The notes: a model not told the origin generated them from the letters alone. Shown: positions 28,928 to 39,082, counted from the first letter of the stretch. The stretch is DNA of 64,000 nucleotides from Mesorhizobium metallidurans STM 2683 (GCF_000350085.1 NZ_CAUM01000112.1:1-64000), one strand, 5' to 3'. Translations and numbers: made by a program.

Positions 28928-31291
28928 TCAGAAGCGGGTCGATATGCCGAAATTGAATTCCTGCGTGTCGTCGGTATCTTCCTTCTTGACCGGGACCGCG
29001 TAGTCGATGCGGATCGGACCGAAGGGCGAAGCCCACATCAGGCCGACGCCGACCGACGCGCGCCACTCCATGTCAGTCGAAACCTGCGTGACCGTCGTGT
29101 CGATCTTGCTGCCATAAAGCGTTGCAGCATCGGCGAATACGGCGCCGCGCAAGCCGAAGCTTTCCGGAATGACCGGCAGCGGGAACTGCGCTTCCGCTGA
29201 TGCATTGAAATAGGTGGTGCCGCCGAGGTGGTCGCCCGTAGCGATGTCCGCAGGGCCAATGCCGCCATAGGCAAAGCCGCGGATCATGCGGTCGTTGCTC
29301 TGGAACTGATCGAAGATGCGCAGGTCGCCGCTGCTGTAGCCCTGGACATGGCCGGCGCCGCCCGAAATCAGGCCGACCAGATCGAGTTGCTCCGACAATG
29401 TCTGATAATAGCTGCCGCGCGCGGTGACCTTGACGTACTTGGCGTCGCCACCGAGACCGGCGAATTCCGTGCTGACATTGGCGTAGATGCCGTCATGCGG
29501 ATTCTTCATGTCGTCGATGGTGTTGTAGAGCAGGCCGAGGCTGACCGACGACTTGAGCCACGGGCTCTCATCGATGCCATCCAGGATTGCCTGGGAGACG
29601 TCGCATTTGGCGGGATCGTAAATCCCGTCGGTCTTACAACCGTCGTCGAGATCATACTTCTCCTGAGAAATATTGTACGCAAGCTGGGTCGAGATGTTGT
29701 CGGTGATCGGCAGGCCGAAGCGAACCGTCGCCCCGAGCGTCTCGCTGTTGTAATCGCTGTAGTCCCTGGTCCGCTGGTAGATATCGAAACCGGCGGCGAT
29801 GCGGCGTCCAAGGAAATAGGGCTCGGTGAAGGAGAGGCTGTAGTCGCGCGAGTTCTTGCCACCGCCGGCCGACAGCTTGATGAACTGGCCGCGGCCGAGG
29901 AAGTTGCGCTCGGTGATCGATCCTTCGACGGACGGGCCTGCCGTGTCGCCGCCGGTAGAATAGCCGGCGCCGACCGAGAACTCGCCGGTCGATTTCTCGA
30001 CCACGTCGACCACCAGCACGACCTGGTCTGGCTGCGAACCGGGCACGGTCGAAACCTCGACTTTCTCAAAATAATCGAGTGCTTCCAGCCGCTTCTTCGC
30101 GCGCTGGATCAGAACCTGATTGAAGGCATCGCCCTCGCTCACGTCGAATTCGCGGCGAATGACGTAGTCGCGGGTCCGATCGTTGCCGCGAATCTCGATG
30201 CGCTCGACATAGGCCTTGGTGCCCTGGTCGATCGTGTAGACGACCGAAATGGTACGGTTTTCGAAATTGCGGTCGCCGCGCGGCGTCACCTGGGCGAAGG
30301 CATAGCCTGAACCCGCGACCTTCTCCGTCAGCGCGATGATGGTGTCTTCGACATTCTTGGCGTTATAGATGTCGCCCTTGCGGGTTTCGACCACCGACTC
30401 GAGGGACTTGCTGTCCACCTCGGGAATAGTGCTCTCGACGCTGACGTCGCCGAATGTGTAGCGATTGCCTTCCTGCACGGTGATGGTCACCGTGTATTTG
30501 TTGGTGGCGTTGTCGAGTTCGCCAACCGCCGAGACAACCTGGAAGTCGGCATAACCGTGATTGTAATAGAAGCGGCGCAGCAGCTCCTGGTCGGCGTTCA
30601 GCTTATCCTGGTCATAGACGTCGTCGCGCAACACGAAGGAAAGCCATGTCGAGCGCTTGGTGTTGATCACGTCCGACAGCCGGCGGCTCGAATAGGCGCT
30701 GTTGCCAACGAAATTGATCGCCGCGATCTGGGTGCGGTCGCCTTCGTTGATGTTGAAGACCACGTTCACGCGGTTGTCGCCGAGATCCATGATCTGGGTG
30801 GTCACGGCGGCATCATCGCGGCCGATGCGCCTGTAGGCGGCCTTGACCGCCTCGACGTCGGCATCGAGCGTCGCCTGCGAGAACGTTCCGCGCGGCTTCA
30901 ACTGGACCGCCATCGCCAGGGCATTGTCCTTGAGCTTCTTGTTGCCCTGGAAAAGCACCTGGTTGACGACCTGATACTCGGAAACCTTGATGACCAGCGT
31001 CGAACCGACCTGGTTGATCTGGACGTCGGAGAACAGGCCGGTGCCGAACAGCGCCTTCACGGCATCGTCGATGTCGGAGCTGGAAAACGCCTTGCCGGGC
31101 TTGATCGAGACGTAGTTGCGGATGGTGTCGGCATCGACACGCTGATTGCCGCTGACTTCAACTCTTGAGACAACAGCGGCCTCTGCCGCCGATGTGGCAA
31201 CGAACTGCACTGCGAGCGCACCTGGTACGACCAGGGCGGCGGACAAGGCCACCGCGGACGCGGCGCTCAGAAACTTGGATGCTGCCTTCAT
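28928..31291 (-). CDS. bamA: Outer membrane protein assembly factor BamA
   Basis: 787 residues. A signal sequence (about 1-40, ending near SAAEA) is followed by five POTRA domains (about 42-420, starting VVSRVEVSGNQRVDADTIRN) and a 16-strand barrel. The protein ends in the aromatic residue needed for outer-membrane insertion (FNFGISTRF). It is the essential core of the BAM complex. A candidate CtrA-type site lies about 110 bases upstream. It sits between rseP and lpxD, as in other rhizobia. Confidence 0.96.
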   Translation of the reverse strand: MKAASKFLSAASAVALSAALVVPGALAVQFVATSAAEAAVVSRVEVSGNQRVDADTIRNYVSIKPGKAFSSSDIDDAVKALFGTGLFSDVQINQVGSTLVIKVSEYQVVNQVLFQGNKKLKDNALAMAVQLKPRGTFSQATLDADVEAVKAAYRRIGRDDAAVTTQIMDLGDNRVNVVFNINEGDRTQIAAINFVGNSAYSSRRLSDVINTKRSTWLSFVLRDDVYDQDKLNADQELLRRFYYNHGYADFQVVSAVGELDNATNKYTVTITVQEGNRYTFGDVSVESTIPEVDSKSLESVVETRKGDIYNAKNVEDTIIALTEKVAGSGYAFAQVTPRGDRNFENRTISVVYTIDQGTKAYVERIEIRGNDRTRDYVIRREFDVSEGDAFNQVLIQRAKKRLEALDYFEKVEVSTVPGSQPDQVVLVVDVVEKSTGEFSVGAGYSTGGDTAGPSVEGSITERNFLGRGQFIKLSAGGGKNSRDYSLSFTEPYFLGRRIAAGFDIYQRTRDYSDYNSETLGATVRFGLPITDNISTQLAYNISQEKYDLDDGCKTDGIYDPAKCDVSQAILDGIDESPWLKSSVSLGLLYNTIDDMKNPHDGIYANVSTEFAGLGGDAKYVKVTARGSYYQTLSEQLDLVGLISGGAGHVQGYSSGDLRIFDQFQSNDRMIRGFAYGGIGPADIATGDHLGGTTYFNASAEAQFPLPVIPESFGLRGAVFADAATLYGSKIDTTVTQVSTDMEWRASVGVGLMWASPFGPIRIDYAVPVKKEDTDDTQEFNFGISTRF

Positions 31292-31397
31292 CGGGCTTTT
31301 GTACCTTTTCTCGTAGTCCCCACGGCGAGAAAACCGGACGTGCGGTAATTTCTCCTAACCGTATTAACCGGATTTTCCCTACACGCAAGGCTTCTGG

Positions 31398-31412
31398 TTA
31401 ATTTGTAATTAC
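31398..31412. promoter_or_regulatory. Possible CtrA-type box upstream of bamA
   Basis: TTAA-N7-TTAC matches 7 of 8 fixed positions of the CtrA site TTAA-N7-TTAA. It overlaps an inverted repeat GGTTAA/TTAACC (31396-31418), within the 218-base gap between rseP and bamA. AT-rich motifs of this kind are uncommon in this GC-rich sequence, but chance cannot be excluded. Confidence 0.3.
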
Positions 31413-31509
31413 TTAACCTAGGGGCGTGGCTTTCGCGTCACGCCAACCCCCGTGCATGGTAAACGGCGTCTCAACATTGGTGGTGCCGAAGCCAGATTTC
31501 TTCATGATT

Positions 31510-32652
31510 TCAGCACCCAAACAGATCGTTCCAAAAAACGAAGCCCATGAAGCCCAGGACCAGAATCAGGCCGCTTCTGTAGGCCATTTCCATCATCCGT
31601 TCCGAAACCGGCCGCCGGATGACGGCCTCCACGCCGTAGAACAAGAGATGGCCGCCGTCGAGGGGGGGAATCGGCAAAAGGTTGAGAATACCGATCCCGA
31701 CCGACAACAGCGCAACAAGCTGCACGAGCCACTCAAAGCCCAGCTTTGCCGCCTTGCCGGCCATGTCGGCGATCTTCACCGGCCCGCCAAGCTGGCATTT
31801 GTCCTCGCGCCCGACGGCGAAACGCTGCAGGAACTGACCGGTGCGCTGGATGATGTAGCCGGTTTCCTCGACCGCGGCGGTCAGCGCGCCGGCCGGACTG
31901 TAGGTGATCAGCCGGGGCTGGCCGACCTCCTTGTTGTTGACGACGCCGATCACGGCCACCTTGACCTTGTTGCCTAGCGCATCCAGCTGCTCCATCAGCT
32001 CCGGCGTCGCGGTGACGGTCACCTCCTTGCCGTCACGCAGCATGACGAAGGTAATGGTATCGCCGGAGCGGCCAGAGACCAGGCGCTGGACATCGGAGAA
32101 GGTCTCGATCTTGCTGCCGTCGACGCTGACGAATCGGTCGCCGGGCAAGATGCCGGCCTTTTCAGCCGGACTGCCGGCGGTAACCTGAGCCACCATCGGC
32201 TCCATCACCGGGCGGCCATAGAGGGAAAACATCACGGTGAAGACGGCGATGGTCAGCAGGAAATTGAACAGCGGACCGGCCACCACCGTCGCCGCGCGCT
32301 TCCAGATCGGCTGCGTGTGGAAGGCGACCTTGCGTTCGGCATCGGTCAGCGTTTCGAGCTCTTCCGAGCCGGGCTGGCTCGAGGTGGCGTTCATATCGCC
32401 GACGAATTTGACATAGCCGCCGAGCGGTATGGCGCACAGTTTCCAGCGCGTGCCATGGCTGTCATTGAAGCCGAAGAGTTCCGGCCCGAAGCCGACCGAA
32501 AAGGCCTGTACGCCGATACCGCACCAGCGGCCGACGAGGTAGTGGCCCATTTCGTGGACGAACACCACCACTGTCAGCACGAACAGGAAAGGCACCAGCG
32601 TGCCGAGGAAAAAGCCCTCCGTGCTGAAAACCGCGTGAAGAATCTCGTTCAA
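31510..32652 (-). CDS. rseP: Site-2 protease RseP (M50 family)
   Basis: 380 residues. The zinc-binding HEMGH motif is at 33-37 in the first membrane helix, a PDZ domain lies about 125-215 (AGILPGDRFVSVDGS), and the second metal motif is LPIPPLDGGHLLFY near the C-terminus. It cleaves transmembrane anti-sigma factors or signal-peptide remnants. The frame is open further upstream to ATG 32691, but GAGGG lies 6 bases before TTG 32652, whose product begins at the family's usual N-terminus. A TTG start is therefore preferred. Confidence 0.93.
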   Translation of the reverse strand: MNEILHAVFSTEGFFLGTLVPFLFVLTVVVFVHEMGHYLVGRWCGIGVQAFSVGFGPELFGFNDSHGTRWKLCAIPLGGYVKFVGDMNATSSQPGSEELETLTDAERKVAFHTQPIWKRAATVVAGPLFNFLLTIAVFTVMFSLYGRPVMEPMVAQVTAGSPAEKAGILPGDRFVSVDGSKIETFSDVQRLVSGRSGDTITFVMLRDGKEVTVTATPELMEQLDALGNKVKVAVIGVVNNKEVGQPRLITYSPAGALTAAVEETGYIIQRTGQFLQRFAVGREDKCQLGGPVKIADMAGKAAKLGFEWLVQLVALLSVGIGILNLLPIPPLDGGHLLFYGVEAVIRRPVSERMMEMAYRSGLILVLGFMGFVFWNDLFGC

Positions 32653-32769
32653 TTCATGCCCTCGAATTCGTCCGTAGCCAGAATCTTCCACGTACGCGGT
32701 GCGCTGCGACTGTCACATCAATCCAGGCGAATCCATGACGCACTCCGCCATGCCAGGAAACAATGCCGT

Positions 32770-33585
32770 TCAAGCTGGAAACAGTCCCTGTGCCGGATGG
32801 TCGGCGCCCGCCGAAATCCAGCCGATGACGTATAGGGCAAAAGCGGCCGCGACAAGCCCGTCGACCCGGTCCATGACGCCGCCATGGCCAGGTATAAGCG
32901 CGCCCGAATCCTTGCGGCCGTGGCGGCGCTTCACCCACGATTCGAACAGGTCGCCGGCCTGGGAGACGATCGAAAGCACCAGCGCAACGACGCCGAGCAT
33001 GGCAAGATTGCCGGCGCCGGCCGCGGCGGCCAGCAGCAGCCCGGCGATCACGCCGCCGACGGCACCGCCGAGCGCACCGCTCTGCGTCTTGCCCGGCGAG
33101 ATCGAGGGCGCCAGTTTCGGACCGCCGACGCTGCGGCCGACGAAATAGGCAAAGATGTCGGTCGCCCAAACCACCGCGAACAGGAAAAGAATGGCGACGA
33201 GGCCGGGATGGTCGCCGTCGCGCAAAAGAGCAAGCGACAGGCCGGAAACGGCCGCATAGGCAAGGCCGGATGCGTCCCACTGCCCCGTCTTGCGCGCCCA
33301 GGCCGCGGCCACGACGACCATGACCAGCACTGCCACCAGAAGCAGCAGCCAGAAGGCCGGCAGGCCGGCGATCAAGGCGCCGACGAAGACCACAAGCAGC
33401 GCCTCCGGCAGAAAGCCAAGACCTGGGCCGGCGGCCGGGCGGCACATCCGCGTCCATTCGTGGAAGATCACAGCCGCCATGGCGGCGCACAGCAAGCGGA
33501 ACGGCAGTCCGCCAAGCCAGGTCAGGCCAAGCGTGGCGACGGCAAGCACGACCGAGGAAATGACACGGAGCTGGAGGTTGCTCAT
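32770..33585 (-). CDS. cdsA: Phosphatidate cytidylyltransferase
   Basis: 271 residues with eight or so membrane helices and the CDP-diacylglycerol synthase signature [20 protein letters not shown] followed by DRVDG. It makes CDP-diacylglycerol for phospholipid synthesis. ATG 33585 overlaps the uppS stop as ATGA, ruling out the longer frame. The rseP start is 117 bases downstream, so dxr, which sits here in some bacteria, is absent. Confidence 0.94.
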   Translation of the reverse strand: MSNLQLRVISSVVLAVATLGLTWLGGLPFRLLCAAMAAVIFHEWTRMCRPAAGPGLGFLPEALLVVFVGALIAGLPAFWLLLLVAVLVMVVVAAAWARKTGQWDASGLAYAAVSGLSLALLRDGDHPGLVAILFLFAVVWATDIFAYFVGRSVGGPKLAPSISPGKTQSGALGGAVGGVIAGLLLAAAAGAGNLAMLGVVALVLSIVSQAGDLFESWVKRRHGRKDSGALIPGHGGVMDRVDGLVAAAFALYVIGWISAGADHPAQGLFPA

Positions 33586-34313
33586 CCCTTGGCAGTCGCA
33601 GCGACGTCCTGGGCACCAAGCCCGCCGAAACGGCGCTCGCGGCCGGCGAAATCGCGCAACGCGTCGGCCAAATGCTTGCGGCTGAAATCGGGCCAGTAGC
33701 AAGGCAGGAAGACGAGTTCGCTATAGGCCGCCTGCCACAGCAGGAAATTCGACAGCCTGAGCTCGCCGCTGGTGCGTATGACCAGTTCCGGGTCCGGGAT
33801 GCCTGCGGTGTCGAGGGCGCCGGCAAAGGACTCGGCGGTAATCGCCTCACTGTCGAGCTCGCCGCGCGCCGCCGCGGCAGCAAGCTTGCGCGCCGTGCGT
33901 ACGATCTCGTCGCGTCCGCCATAGTTGAAAGCGATGATCAGGGTCAGCGCGGTGTTGCGCACGGTCAGCGTTTCGGCCTCCTCAAGCAGCGTCCTGATAT
34001 CGGACTGCAGCCCTGTCCTGTCGCCGATGATCCTGACGCGCACACCGCTCTGATGCAGTTCGGCGAGATCGCGGCGGATGAAGAGTTTCAGGAGGCCCAT
34101 CAGGTCGCTGACTTCGGACTTCGGCCGCGACCAGTTTTCCGACGAAAAAGCGTAGACCGTCAGGAAGGAAATGCCGAGGCCGGGGGCGGCGCGCACCGTC
34201 TTGCGCAGCGCCTCGACGCCGGCCCGATGCCCGGCAAGCCGCGGCATGCCGCGTGCCTTGGCCCAGCGTCCATTTCCGTCCATGATTATCGCGACATGCG
34301 CGGGGCTTGTCAT
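33582..34313 (-). CDS. uppS: Isoprenyl transferase (undecaprenyl diphosphate synthase)
   Basis: 243 residues of the cis-prenyltransferase family. The catalytic Asp lies in [20 protein letters not shown]; other motifs are [13 protein letters not shown] and [20 protein letters not shown]. It makes the C55 lipid carrier for peptidoglycan and O-antigen. It follows frr after 29 bases and overlaps cdsA by 4. Confidence 0.95.
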   Translation of the reverse strand: MTSPAHVAIIMDGNGRWAKARGMPRLAGHRAGVEALRKTVRAAPGLGISFLTVYAFSSENWSRPKSEVSDLMGLLKLFIRRDLAELHQSGVRVRIIGDRTGLQSDIRTLLEEAETLTVRNTALTLIIAFNYGGRDEIVRTARKLAAAAARGELDSEAITAESFAGALDTAGIPDPELVIRTSGELRLSNFLLWQAAYSELVFLPCYWPDFSRKHLADALRDFAGRERRFGGLGAQDVAATAKG

Positions 34314-34342
34314 AGTTTCGCTTTCGGGTCGGGTACCTACCC

Positions 34343-34897
34343 TTAAACCTGCATGATTTCAGCTTCCTTATCGGAAAGCAGATGGTCGATCGTGCTGATC
34401 ATCTCGTCGGTGAGCTTCTGGACCTGATCGGAGCGCTTGCGCTGGTCGTCCTCGCTGATATCGCCGTCCTTTTCCGCCTTCTTGAGAAAGTCCATGCCGT
34501 CGCGGCGCACATGGCGCACGGCGACGCGGGCATTCTCGGCATAACCATGCGAGATCTTGACCAGTTCCTTGCGGCGCTGCTCGTTGAGCTCGGGCAGCGG
34601 AATTCTAAGATTGGTGCCGTCGACGATCGGGTTGAAGCCGAGATTGGATTCACGGATGGCGCGGTCGACCGCGCCGACCATCGACTTGTCCCAGACCGAA
34701 ACCGAAATCATGCGTGGCTCGGGCACCGATACATTCGCCACCTGGTTGATCGGCATGGTGGTGCCATAGGCTTGTACCTGTATGGCGTCGAGCAGGTTGC
34801 TCGAAGCGCGGCCGGTCCGCAGCGAAGCCAGATCGTGTTTGAAGGCCGCGATCGCCCCATCCATGCGCCGCTTGAGATCGTCGTATTCGCCACTCAT
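34343..34897 (-). CDS. frr: Ribosome recycling factor
   Basis: 184 residues, the usual length, with the family blocks [20 protein letters not shown] and [20 protein letters not shown]. With EF-G it splits post-termination ribosomes. GAGGAG lies 6 bases before ATG 34897; two other ATGs, one codon and 18 codons upstream, are less well placed. Sits between pyrH and uppS. Confidence 0.95.
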   Translation of the reverse strand: MSGEYDDLKRRMDGAIAAFKHDLASLRTGRASSNLLDAIQVQAYGTTMPINQVANVSVPEPRMISVSVWDKSMVGAVDRAIRESNLGFNPIVDGTNLRIPLPELNEQRRKELVKISHGYAENARVAVRHVRRDGMDFLKKAEKDGDISEDDQRKRSDQVQKLTDEMISTIDHLLSDKEAEIMQV

Positions 34898-35019
34898 CAT
34901 CGTCTCCTCGACCCGTTGGCCCGGGTTCACTGTTTCAGGGGAAAACCCCATGCATGAGTCTCATTCCGAAGATCCGCTTTTTGTTCACGCGGACCTTCGG
35001 TTCGGGATCTTGCTCCCGA

Positions 35020-35742
35020 TCAGCTGTCCGCGACGACCGTGCAGCGGCCGCCGCCCCTCAGAATATCCCCAAAGCCGCCCTTCTCGTGTATCGAATAGAC
35101 GATTATCGGAATGTTGTTTTCGCGCGCAAGTGCAATCGCAGCCGTATCCATGATCGAAAGCCCGCGTTTTATCACTTCGGCATGGCTGATGCGCTCGAAG
35201 CGGGTCGCGTTCGGATCCTTCTTGGGATCGGCCGAGTAGACGCCGTCGACCTGGGTGCCCTTGAACAGCGCATCGGCGCCGATTTCGGCGGCGCGGAGCG
35301 CCGCGGCCGAATCGGTGGTGAAGAAGGGATTGCCGGTGCCGCCGGCGAAAATGACGACCTTGCCCTGGTTCATGTAGGCGGTCGCCTGGCGCTGGGAAAA
35401 ACTCTCGCAAAGCTCGGGCATGGCAATCGCCGACAGCACCACGGCGTCGACGCCGATCTTGTTCAGCGAGGTGCGCAGCGCCAGCGAGTTGATGACCGTG
35501 GCAAGCATGCCCATATGGTCGCCGGTGACGCGGTCGCCGCCCTTGGACGCCACCGCCACGCCGCGAAAGATGTTGCCGCCGCCGATGACGACGCCGACCT
35601 CGATGCCGAGCGCGCGAGCCTCCGCGATGTCGGCCGCGATGCGATCGACGACCGACACGTCGATGCCGAAATGCTGTTCGCCCATCAACGCTTCGCCCGA
35701 TGCTTTCAGCAAGACACGTCGGTAGAGGGGCTTCACCGTCAT
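35020..35742 (-). CDS. pyrH: UMP kinase
   Basis: 240 residues of the amino-acid-kinase family: VLLKASGEALMGEQHFGIDV, the GGGNIFRG glycine loop and MDTAAIALARENNIPIIVYS. It phosphorylates UMP to UDP. GAGG lies 5 bases before ATG 35742; the 29 upstream codons are not conserved. In the usual rhizobial order pyrH follows tsf directly; here an aldo/keto reductase and a LysR gene lie between them. Confidence 0.95.
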   Translation of the reverse strand: MTVKPLYRRVLLKASGEALMGEQHFGIDVSVVDRIAADIAEARALGIEVGVVIGGGNIFRGVAVASKGGDRVTGDHMGMLATVINSLALRTSLNKIGVDAVVLSAIAMPELCESFSQRQATAYMNQGKVVIFAGGTGNPFFTTDSAAALRAAEIGADALFKGTQVDGVYSADPKKDPNATRFERISHAEVIKRGLSIMDTAAIALARENNIPIIVYSIHEKGGFGDILRGGGRCTVVADS

Positions 35743-35862
35743 CTGGTCCTCGTCATTGTGCATGTGACGCCTTCGGGCGCCGCGCCCGGAAACACTGGCT
35801 CCGATACACGAAGGGCGCCGCGATGTCACGCGGCGCCCGAGCCGGAAACGGCAAGAGAATTG

Positions 35863-36969
35863 TCAACTCACGCCGGCAAACGAGCCTTGCATGAGCAGAT
35901 CCGGCAGATAGCTTGCCGGCTTGTCGCCAACCGCCTGGCCGCCTGTCAGGCCGCCTTGTATTTCCGGGCCGAAGAACGAATACGGAAAGGGCGTGACCGG
36001 TCGGCTCACCGCATCGAGCCGCGCCCGAAGCTCTTCGGGAATGTCGAAATCGAGCGCGCCGAGATTGTCCTTGAGCTGGTCAAGCCTGGTAGCGCCGACG
36101 ATCACGGACGCAATGCCCGGCCTGTTTGCCGTCCAGTTCAGGGCGACCTGGGCCATGCTGCGGCCAAGCTGGCCGGCAACCGTCTCCAGTTCGGCGACGA
36201 TTTGCCAGTTGCGGTCGGTGAATTTCTGGAACCCGGGATTGCTCGAACCGCGCATCGTCTCCAGCCTGCCGCCATCCTTGACGATTGTATCGGAACGGTA
36301 TTTTCCGCTGAGCAGGCCGCTGGCCAACGGGCTCCAGACCATGATCCCGGCGCCATAGCGCGTTCCGAACGGCACGAATTCGTGCTCGATGTTGCGCTCG
36401 GCCAGAGAATATTCGAGCTGAAGCGCCGAAACCGGTTCATAGCCGCGATGCTCGGCGACCGACTGCGCCCGGCTCGCATACCAGGCCGGCACGTCGGAGA
36501 GACCGACATGCCGGATCTTTCCGGCCCGCACCAGGTCGTCAAGCGTCCGCATCACCTCCTCTGGTGGCGTCAGCCTGTCCCAGGCGTGGAGGATGTAGAG
36601 GTCGATGTAGTCGGTACCGAGACGCTTCAGCGAGCCTTCGACGGCGCGTATTATGTTCTTGCGGCCGTTGCCGCCGGCATTCGGGTTGTCGGCCAGCGGG
36701 TTGAAACTGAACTTGGTGCTGATCACGGCCTTGTCGCGCAACCCGCGCTCGGCGATGAATTCGCCGAGCCAGGTTTCGGACGTGCCGCCGGTATAGGCGT
36801 CGGCCGTGTCGAAGAAATTGCCACCCGCCTCGACATAGGCATCGACCAGTGCGCGAGCGGTCTCCTTTTCGGCGCCCCAGCCCCATTCCGTGCCGAAGGT
36901 CATGGTGCCGAGCGCAAGCCGCGTGACACGCAGCCCGCTGTTGCCGAGAGTGTAATAGCTCATGGTCAT
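35863..36969 (-). CDS. Aldo/keto reductase
   Basis: 368 residues, an (alpha/beta)8 barrel. The catalytic tetrad can be followed: Asp and Tyr in FFDTADAYTGGTSETWLGEF, Lys in AVISTKFSF and His in LYILHAWDRL. The C-terminal NADPH-binding segment is SVIVGATRLDQLKDNLGAL. It reduces or oxidises an unidentified carbonyl compound. AAAGGAG lies 7 bases before the ATG. It is divergent from the LysR gene across 115 bases, suggesting control by that regulator. Confidence 0.88.
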   Translation of the reverse strand: MTMSYYTLGNSGLRVTRLALGTMTFGTEWGWGAEKETARALVDAYVEAGGNFFDTADAYTGGTSETWLGEFIAERGLRDKAVISTKFSFNPLADNPNAGGNGRKNIIRAVEGSLKRLGTDYIDLYILHAWDRLTPPEEVMRTLDDLVRAGKIRHVGLSDVPAWYASRAQSVAEHRGYEPVSALQLEYSLAERNIEHEFVPFGTRYGAGIMVWSPLASGLLSGKYRSDTIVKDGGRLETMRGSSNPGFQKFTDRNWQIVAELETVAGQLGRSMAQVALNWTANRPGIASVIVGATRLDQLKDNLGALDFDIPEELRARLDAVSRPVTPFPYSFFGPEIQGGLTGGQAVGDKPASYLPDLLMQGSFAGVS

Positions 36970-37047
36970 TGGTCGTCTCCTTTGCTTTCACCGGCAGGGC
37001 CGGCTTGTGCGAGTAGAGATATTGGAGACTGTGGCCCCCTATAAGAT

Positions 37048-37064
37048 TGCATTGTCGACAAGCA
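37048..37064. promoter_or_regulatory. Palindrome in the aldo/keto reductase - LysR intergenic region
   Basis: TGC A TTGTCGACAA GCA contains a perfect 10-bp palindrome (37052-37061) within TGC/GCA arms. It lies between the two divergent genes, 21 bases before the LysR start. That is a typical position for a LysR-type operator. The assignment is inference. Confidence 0.4.
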
Positions 37065-37084
37065 CTATGCGATATTGTTCATGA

Positions 37085-38011
37085 ATGGATCGCGACCTGC
37101 TCAGCCATCTTCCAGTCGTCGTGGCCGTGGCGCGGCGCGGCGGCTTTGCGCTGGCGGCCGCCGAGCTCGGCATGAGCGCATCGGCGGTCAGCCATGCGGT
37201 GCGGCTGGTGGAGGAGCGGATCGGCCAGCCGCTGTTTGCCCGCACCACGCGCAGCGTGTCGCTGACCGAGGCCGGTCAGGCGCTTGTCGCGACGGCGGAA
37301 CCCGCGCTGCAGGATATCGCCGAGCGGATGGAGCGTATTCGCGGCATCAAGGGCCGGCCGGCCGGCCTGCTCAGACTGAATGTTTCGCATGTCGCCGTCC
37401 CGATGGCCGTGACACCGGTCGTAACGGCCATGGCGGAGCGCTACCCCGATATAACGGTGGAAATCTTTGCCAATGAAGGACTGGTCGATATCGTCGGCGA
37501 AGGCTTTGACGCCGGTATCAGGCTTGGCGAGATGATCGCGCAGGACATGATCGCGATCCGGCTGACACGGCCGTTCCAAGTGATCATCGTCGCTTCGCCA
37601 GCCTATATCGGCCGGCGAGGCCGCCCGGGCAGCCTGGCCGACCTCGCTGCCCACAATTGCATCGGCTACCGTCTCGTGCGATCGGGCGCGGTCTATCGCT
37701 GGGATTTGGCGGAGGACGGCAAGGACGTGGCGGTGGAGACGCGCGGCACGGCTGTCGTCACCGATTCCCTTGCCGCGATCGATCTGGCGCTATCGGGAAC
37801 GGGGCTGGCCTATGTGTTCGAGCCGCTGGTGCGCGCTGACATCACCGCCGGCCGGCTTGTCCAGGTGCTGCCGCAGTCGGCGATCGAGGAACCAGGCCTG
37901 TTCCTCTATTTTCCCAGGCGGTCGGCGATGGCGCCGAAGCTCAGAGCCTTCATCGACACCGCACAAGAGATCGGCCGGACATCCTCGCGGACGCCCGGCC
38001 GAGTTGCCTGA
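37085..38011 (+). CDS. LysR family transcriptional regulator
   Basis: 308 residues. The N-terminal winged helix-turn-helix is VVAVARRGGFALAAAELGMS ASAVSHAVRLVEER (about 11-45), and the substrate-binding domain spans about 90-295. The domain ends with the VFEPLV and GRLVQVLP blocks of the group that often controls a neighbouring reductase. It probably regulates the divergent aldo/keto reductase and itself. The effector is unknown. Confidence 0.9.
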   Translation: MDRDLLSHLPVVVAVARRGGFALAAAELGMSASAVSHAVRLVEERIGQPLFARTTRSVSLTEAGQALVATAEPALQDIAERMERIRGIKGRPAGLLRLNVSHVAVPMAVTPVVTAMAERYPDITVEIFANEGLVDIVGEGFDAGIRLGEMIAQDMIAIRLTRPFQVIIVASPAYIGRRGRPGSLADLAAHNCIGYRLVRSGAVYRWDLAEDGKDVAVETRGTAVVTDSLAAIDLALSGTGLAYVFEPLVRADITAGRLVQVLPQSAIEEPGLFLYFPRRSAMAPKLRAFIDTAQEIGRTSSRTPGRVA

Positions 38012-38017
38012 GCTGAG

Positions 38018-38043
38018 AAGCCCGTCTCCGGGCTATATGTTTT
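38018..38043. terminator. Terminator between LysR gene and tsf
   Basis: AGCCCG 38019-38024 and CGGGCT 38029-38034 form a stem with a 4-base loop, followed on the plus strand by ATATGTTTT. It lies between convergent genes and can serve the LysR gene and possibly tsf. Confidence 0.6.
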
Positions 38044-38047
38044 CGGG

Positions 38048-38968
38048 CTATTTCTTGACCGCTGCCGCGACTTCCGCCGCGAAATCGGTCTCTTCCTTCT
38101 CGATGCCCTCGCCGAGCGCGAAGCGCAGATAGGCCGTGATCTTGGCCGGCGCACCGATCTCCTTCTCGGCATCCTTCAGCGCCTTCTCGACGGTGATGTC
38201 GGGATTGAGCACGAAGGCCTGCTTGAGGAGCACGACCTCTTCGTAGAACTTGCGCAGACGGCCCTCGACCATCTTCTCGATAATCGCTTCCGGCTTGCCC
38301 GACTGGCGCGCCTGGTCGGAGAAGATCGCCTTCTCACGCTCGACCGCGGCGGGATCGATCTGCTCGGCGGTCAGCGCCATCGGGTTGGTGGCGGCGACAT
38401 GCATGGCGACCTGGCGGGCAAAGGCGTTGGCCGCATGCTCGTTGCCGGTCGTCTCGATGGCGACCAGCACACCGAGCTTGCCGAGGCCATCGGCAACCGC
38501 GTTGTGGACATAGGTCGCCACGGCGCCGTGCGGAACGGTGAGCTTGGCCGAGCGGCGGAAGCCCAGATTCTCGCCGATCGTGCCGACGGCATCCTTGATG
38601 ACGTCGGTTACCGACTTGTCCGAACCCGGATATTTGGCAGCCGCAACCGCCTCGGTCTTGCCATAGGCGAGCGCAACCTTGGCCACGTTGGCGACGATCT
38701 CCTGGAAGGCAGCATTGCGGGCAACGAAATCGGTCTCGGAGTTGACCTCGACAACAGCCGCCTCGCGGACGCCGGAATCAACGCCGATCAGGCCCTCGGC
38801 AGCGGTGCGGCCGGCCTTCTTGTCGGCCTTGGAGATGCCCTTCTTGCGCAGCCAGTCGACGGCCTCTTCCATGTTGCCGTTGGTCTCGTTCAACGCCATC
38901 TTGCAGTCCATCATGCCCGCGCCGGTCAAGTCGCGGAGTTCTTTGACCTGTGCAGCCGAAATGCTCAT
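38048..38968 (-). CDS. tsf: Elongation factor Ts
   Basis: 306 residues. The N-terminal UBA-like domain carries [20 protein letters not shown], followed by the core with the conserved [13 protein letters not shown]. It exchanges nucleotide on EF-Tu. AGAGGCGACA precedes the ATG. It follows rpsB after 114 bases, which contain a strong hairpin that may set the S2:EF-Ts ratio. Confidence 0.97.
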   Translation of the reverse strand: MSISAAQVKELRDLTGAGMMDCKMALNETNGNMEEAVDWLRKKGISKADKKAGRTAAEGLIGVDSGVREAAVVEVNSETDFVARNAAFQEIVANVAKVALAYGKTEAVAAAKYPGSDKSVTDVIKDAVGTIGENLGFRRSAKLTVPHGAVATYVHNAVADGLGKLGVLVAIETTGNEHAANAFARQVAMHVAATNPMALTAEQIDPAAVEREKAIFSDQARQSGKPEAIIEKMVEGRLRKFYEEVVLLKQAFVLNPDITVEKALKDAEKEIGAPAKITAYLRFALGEGIEKEETDFAAEVAAAVKK

Positions 38969-39061
38969 TGTCGCCTCTTTGTTTCAAATGCGCCGACGCA
39001 CCATCGAAATTCGATGATGCGCCCGGCACCAGCGCTTAGCGCGCCAACATATTGGAAAGAT

Positions 39062-39081
39062 GAAGGCCGGAACCGGCCTTC
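39062..39081 (-). other. Hairpin between rpsB and tsf (possible attenuator)
   Basis: GAAGGCCGG and CCGGCCTTC, separated by two bases, form a nearly perfect palindrome directly after the rpsB stop. On the minus strand only a weak CATCTTTCC follows, so it looks like a partial terminator that would let some transcription reach tsf. Confidence 0.5.
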
Positions 39082-39082
39082 G

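Noticed and set aside
34954..37044. 696-codon plus-strand open frame opposite pyrH and the aldo/keto reductase
   Set aside because: It runs through two well-supported minus-strand genes and has no domain signature of its own.
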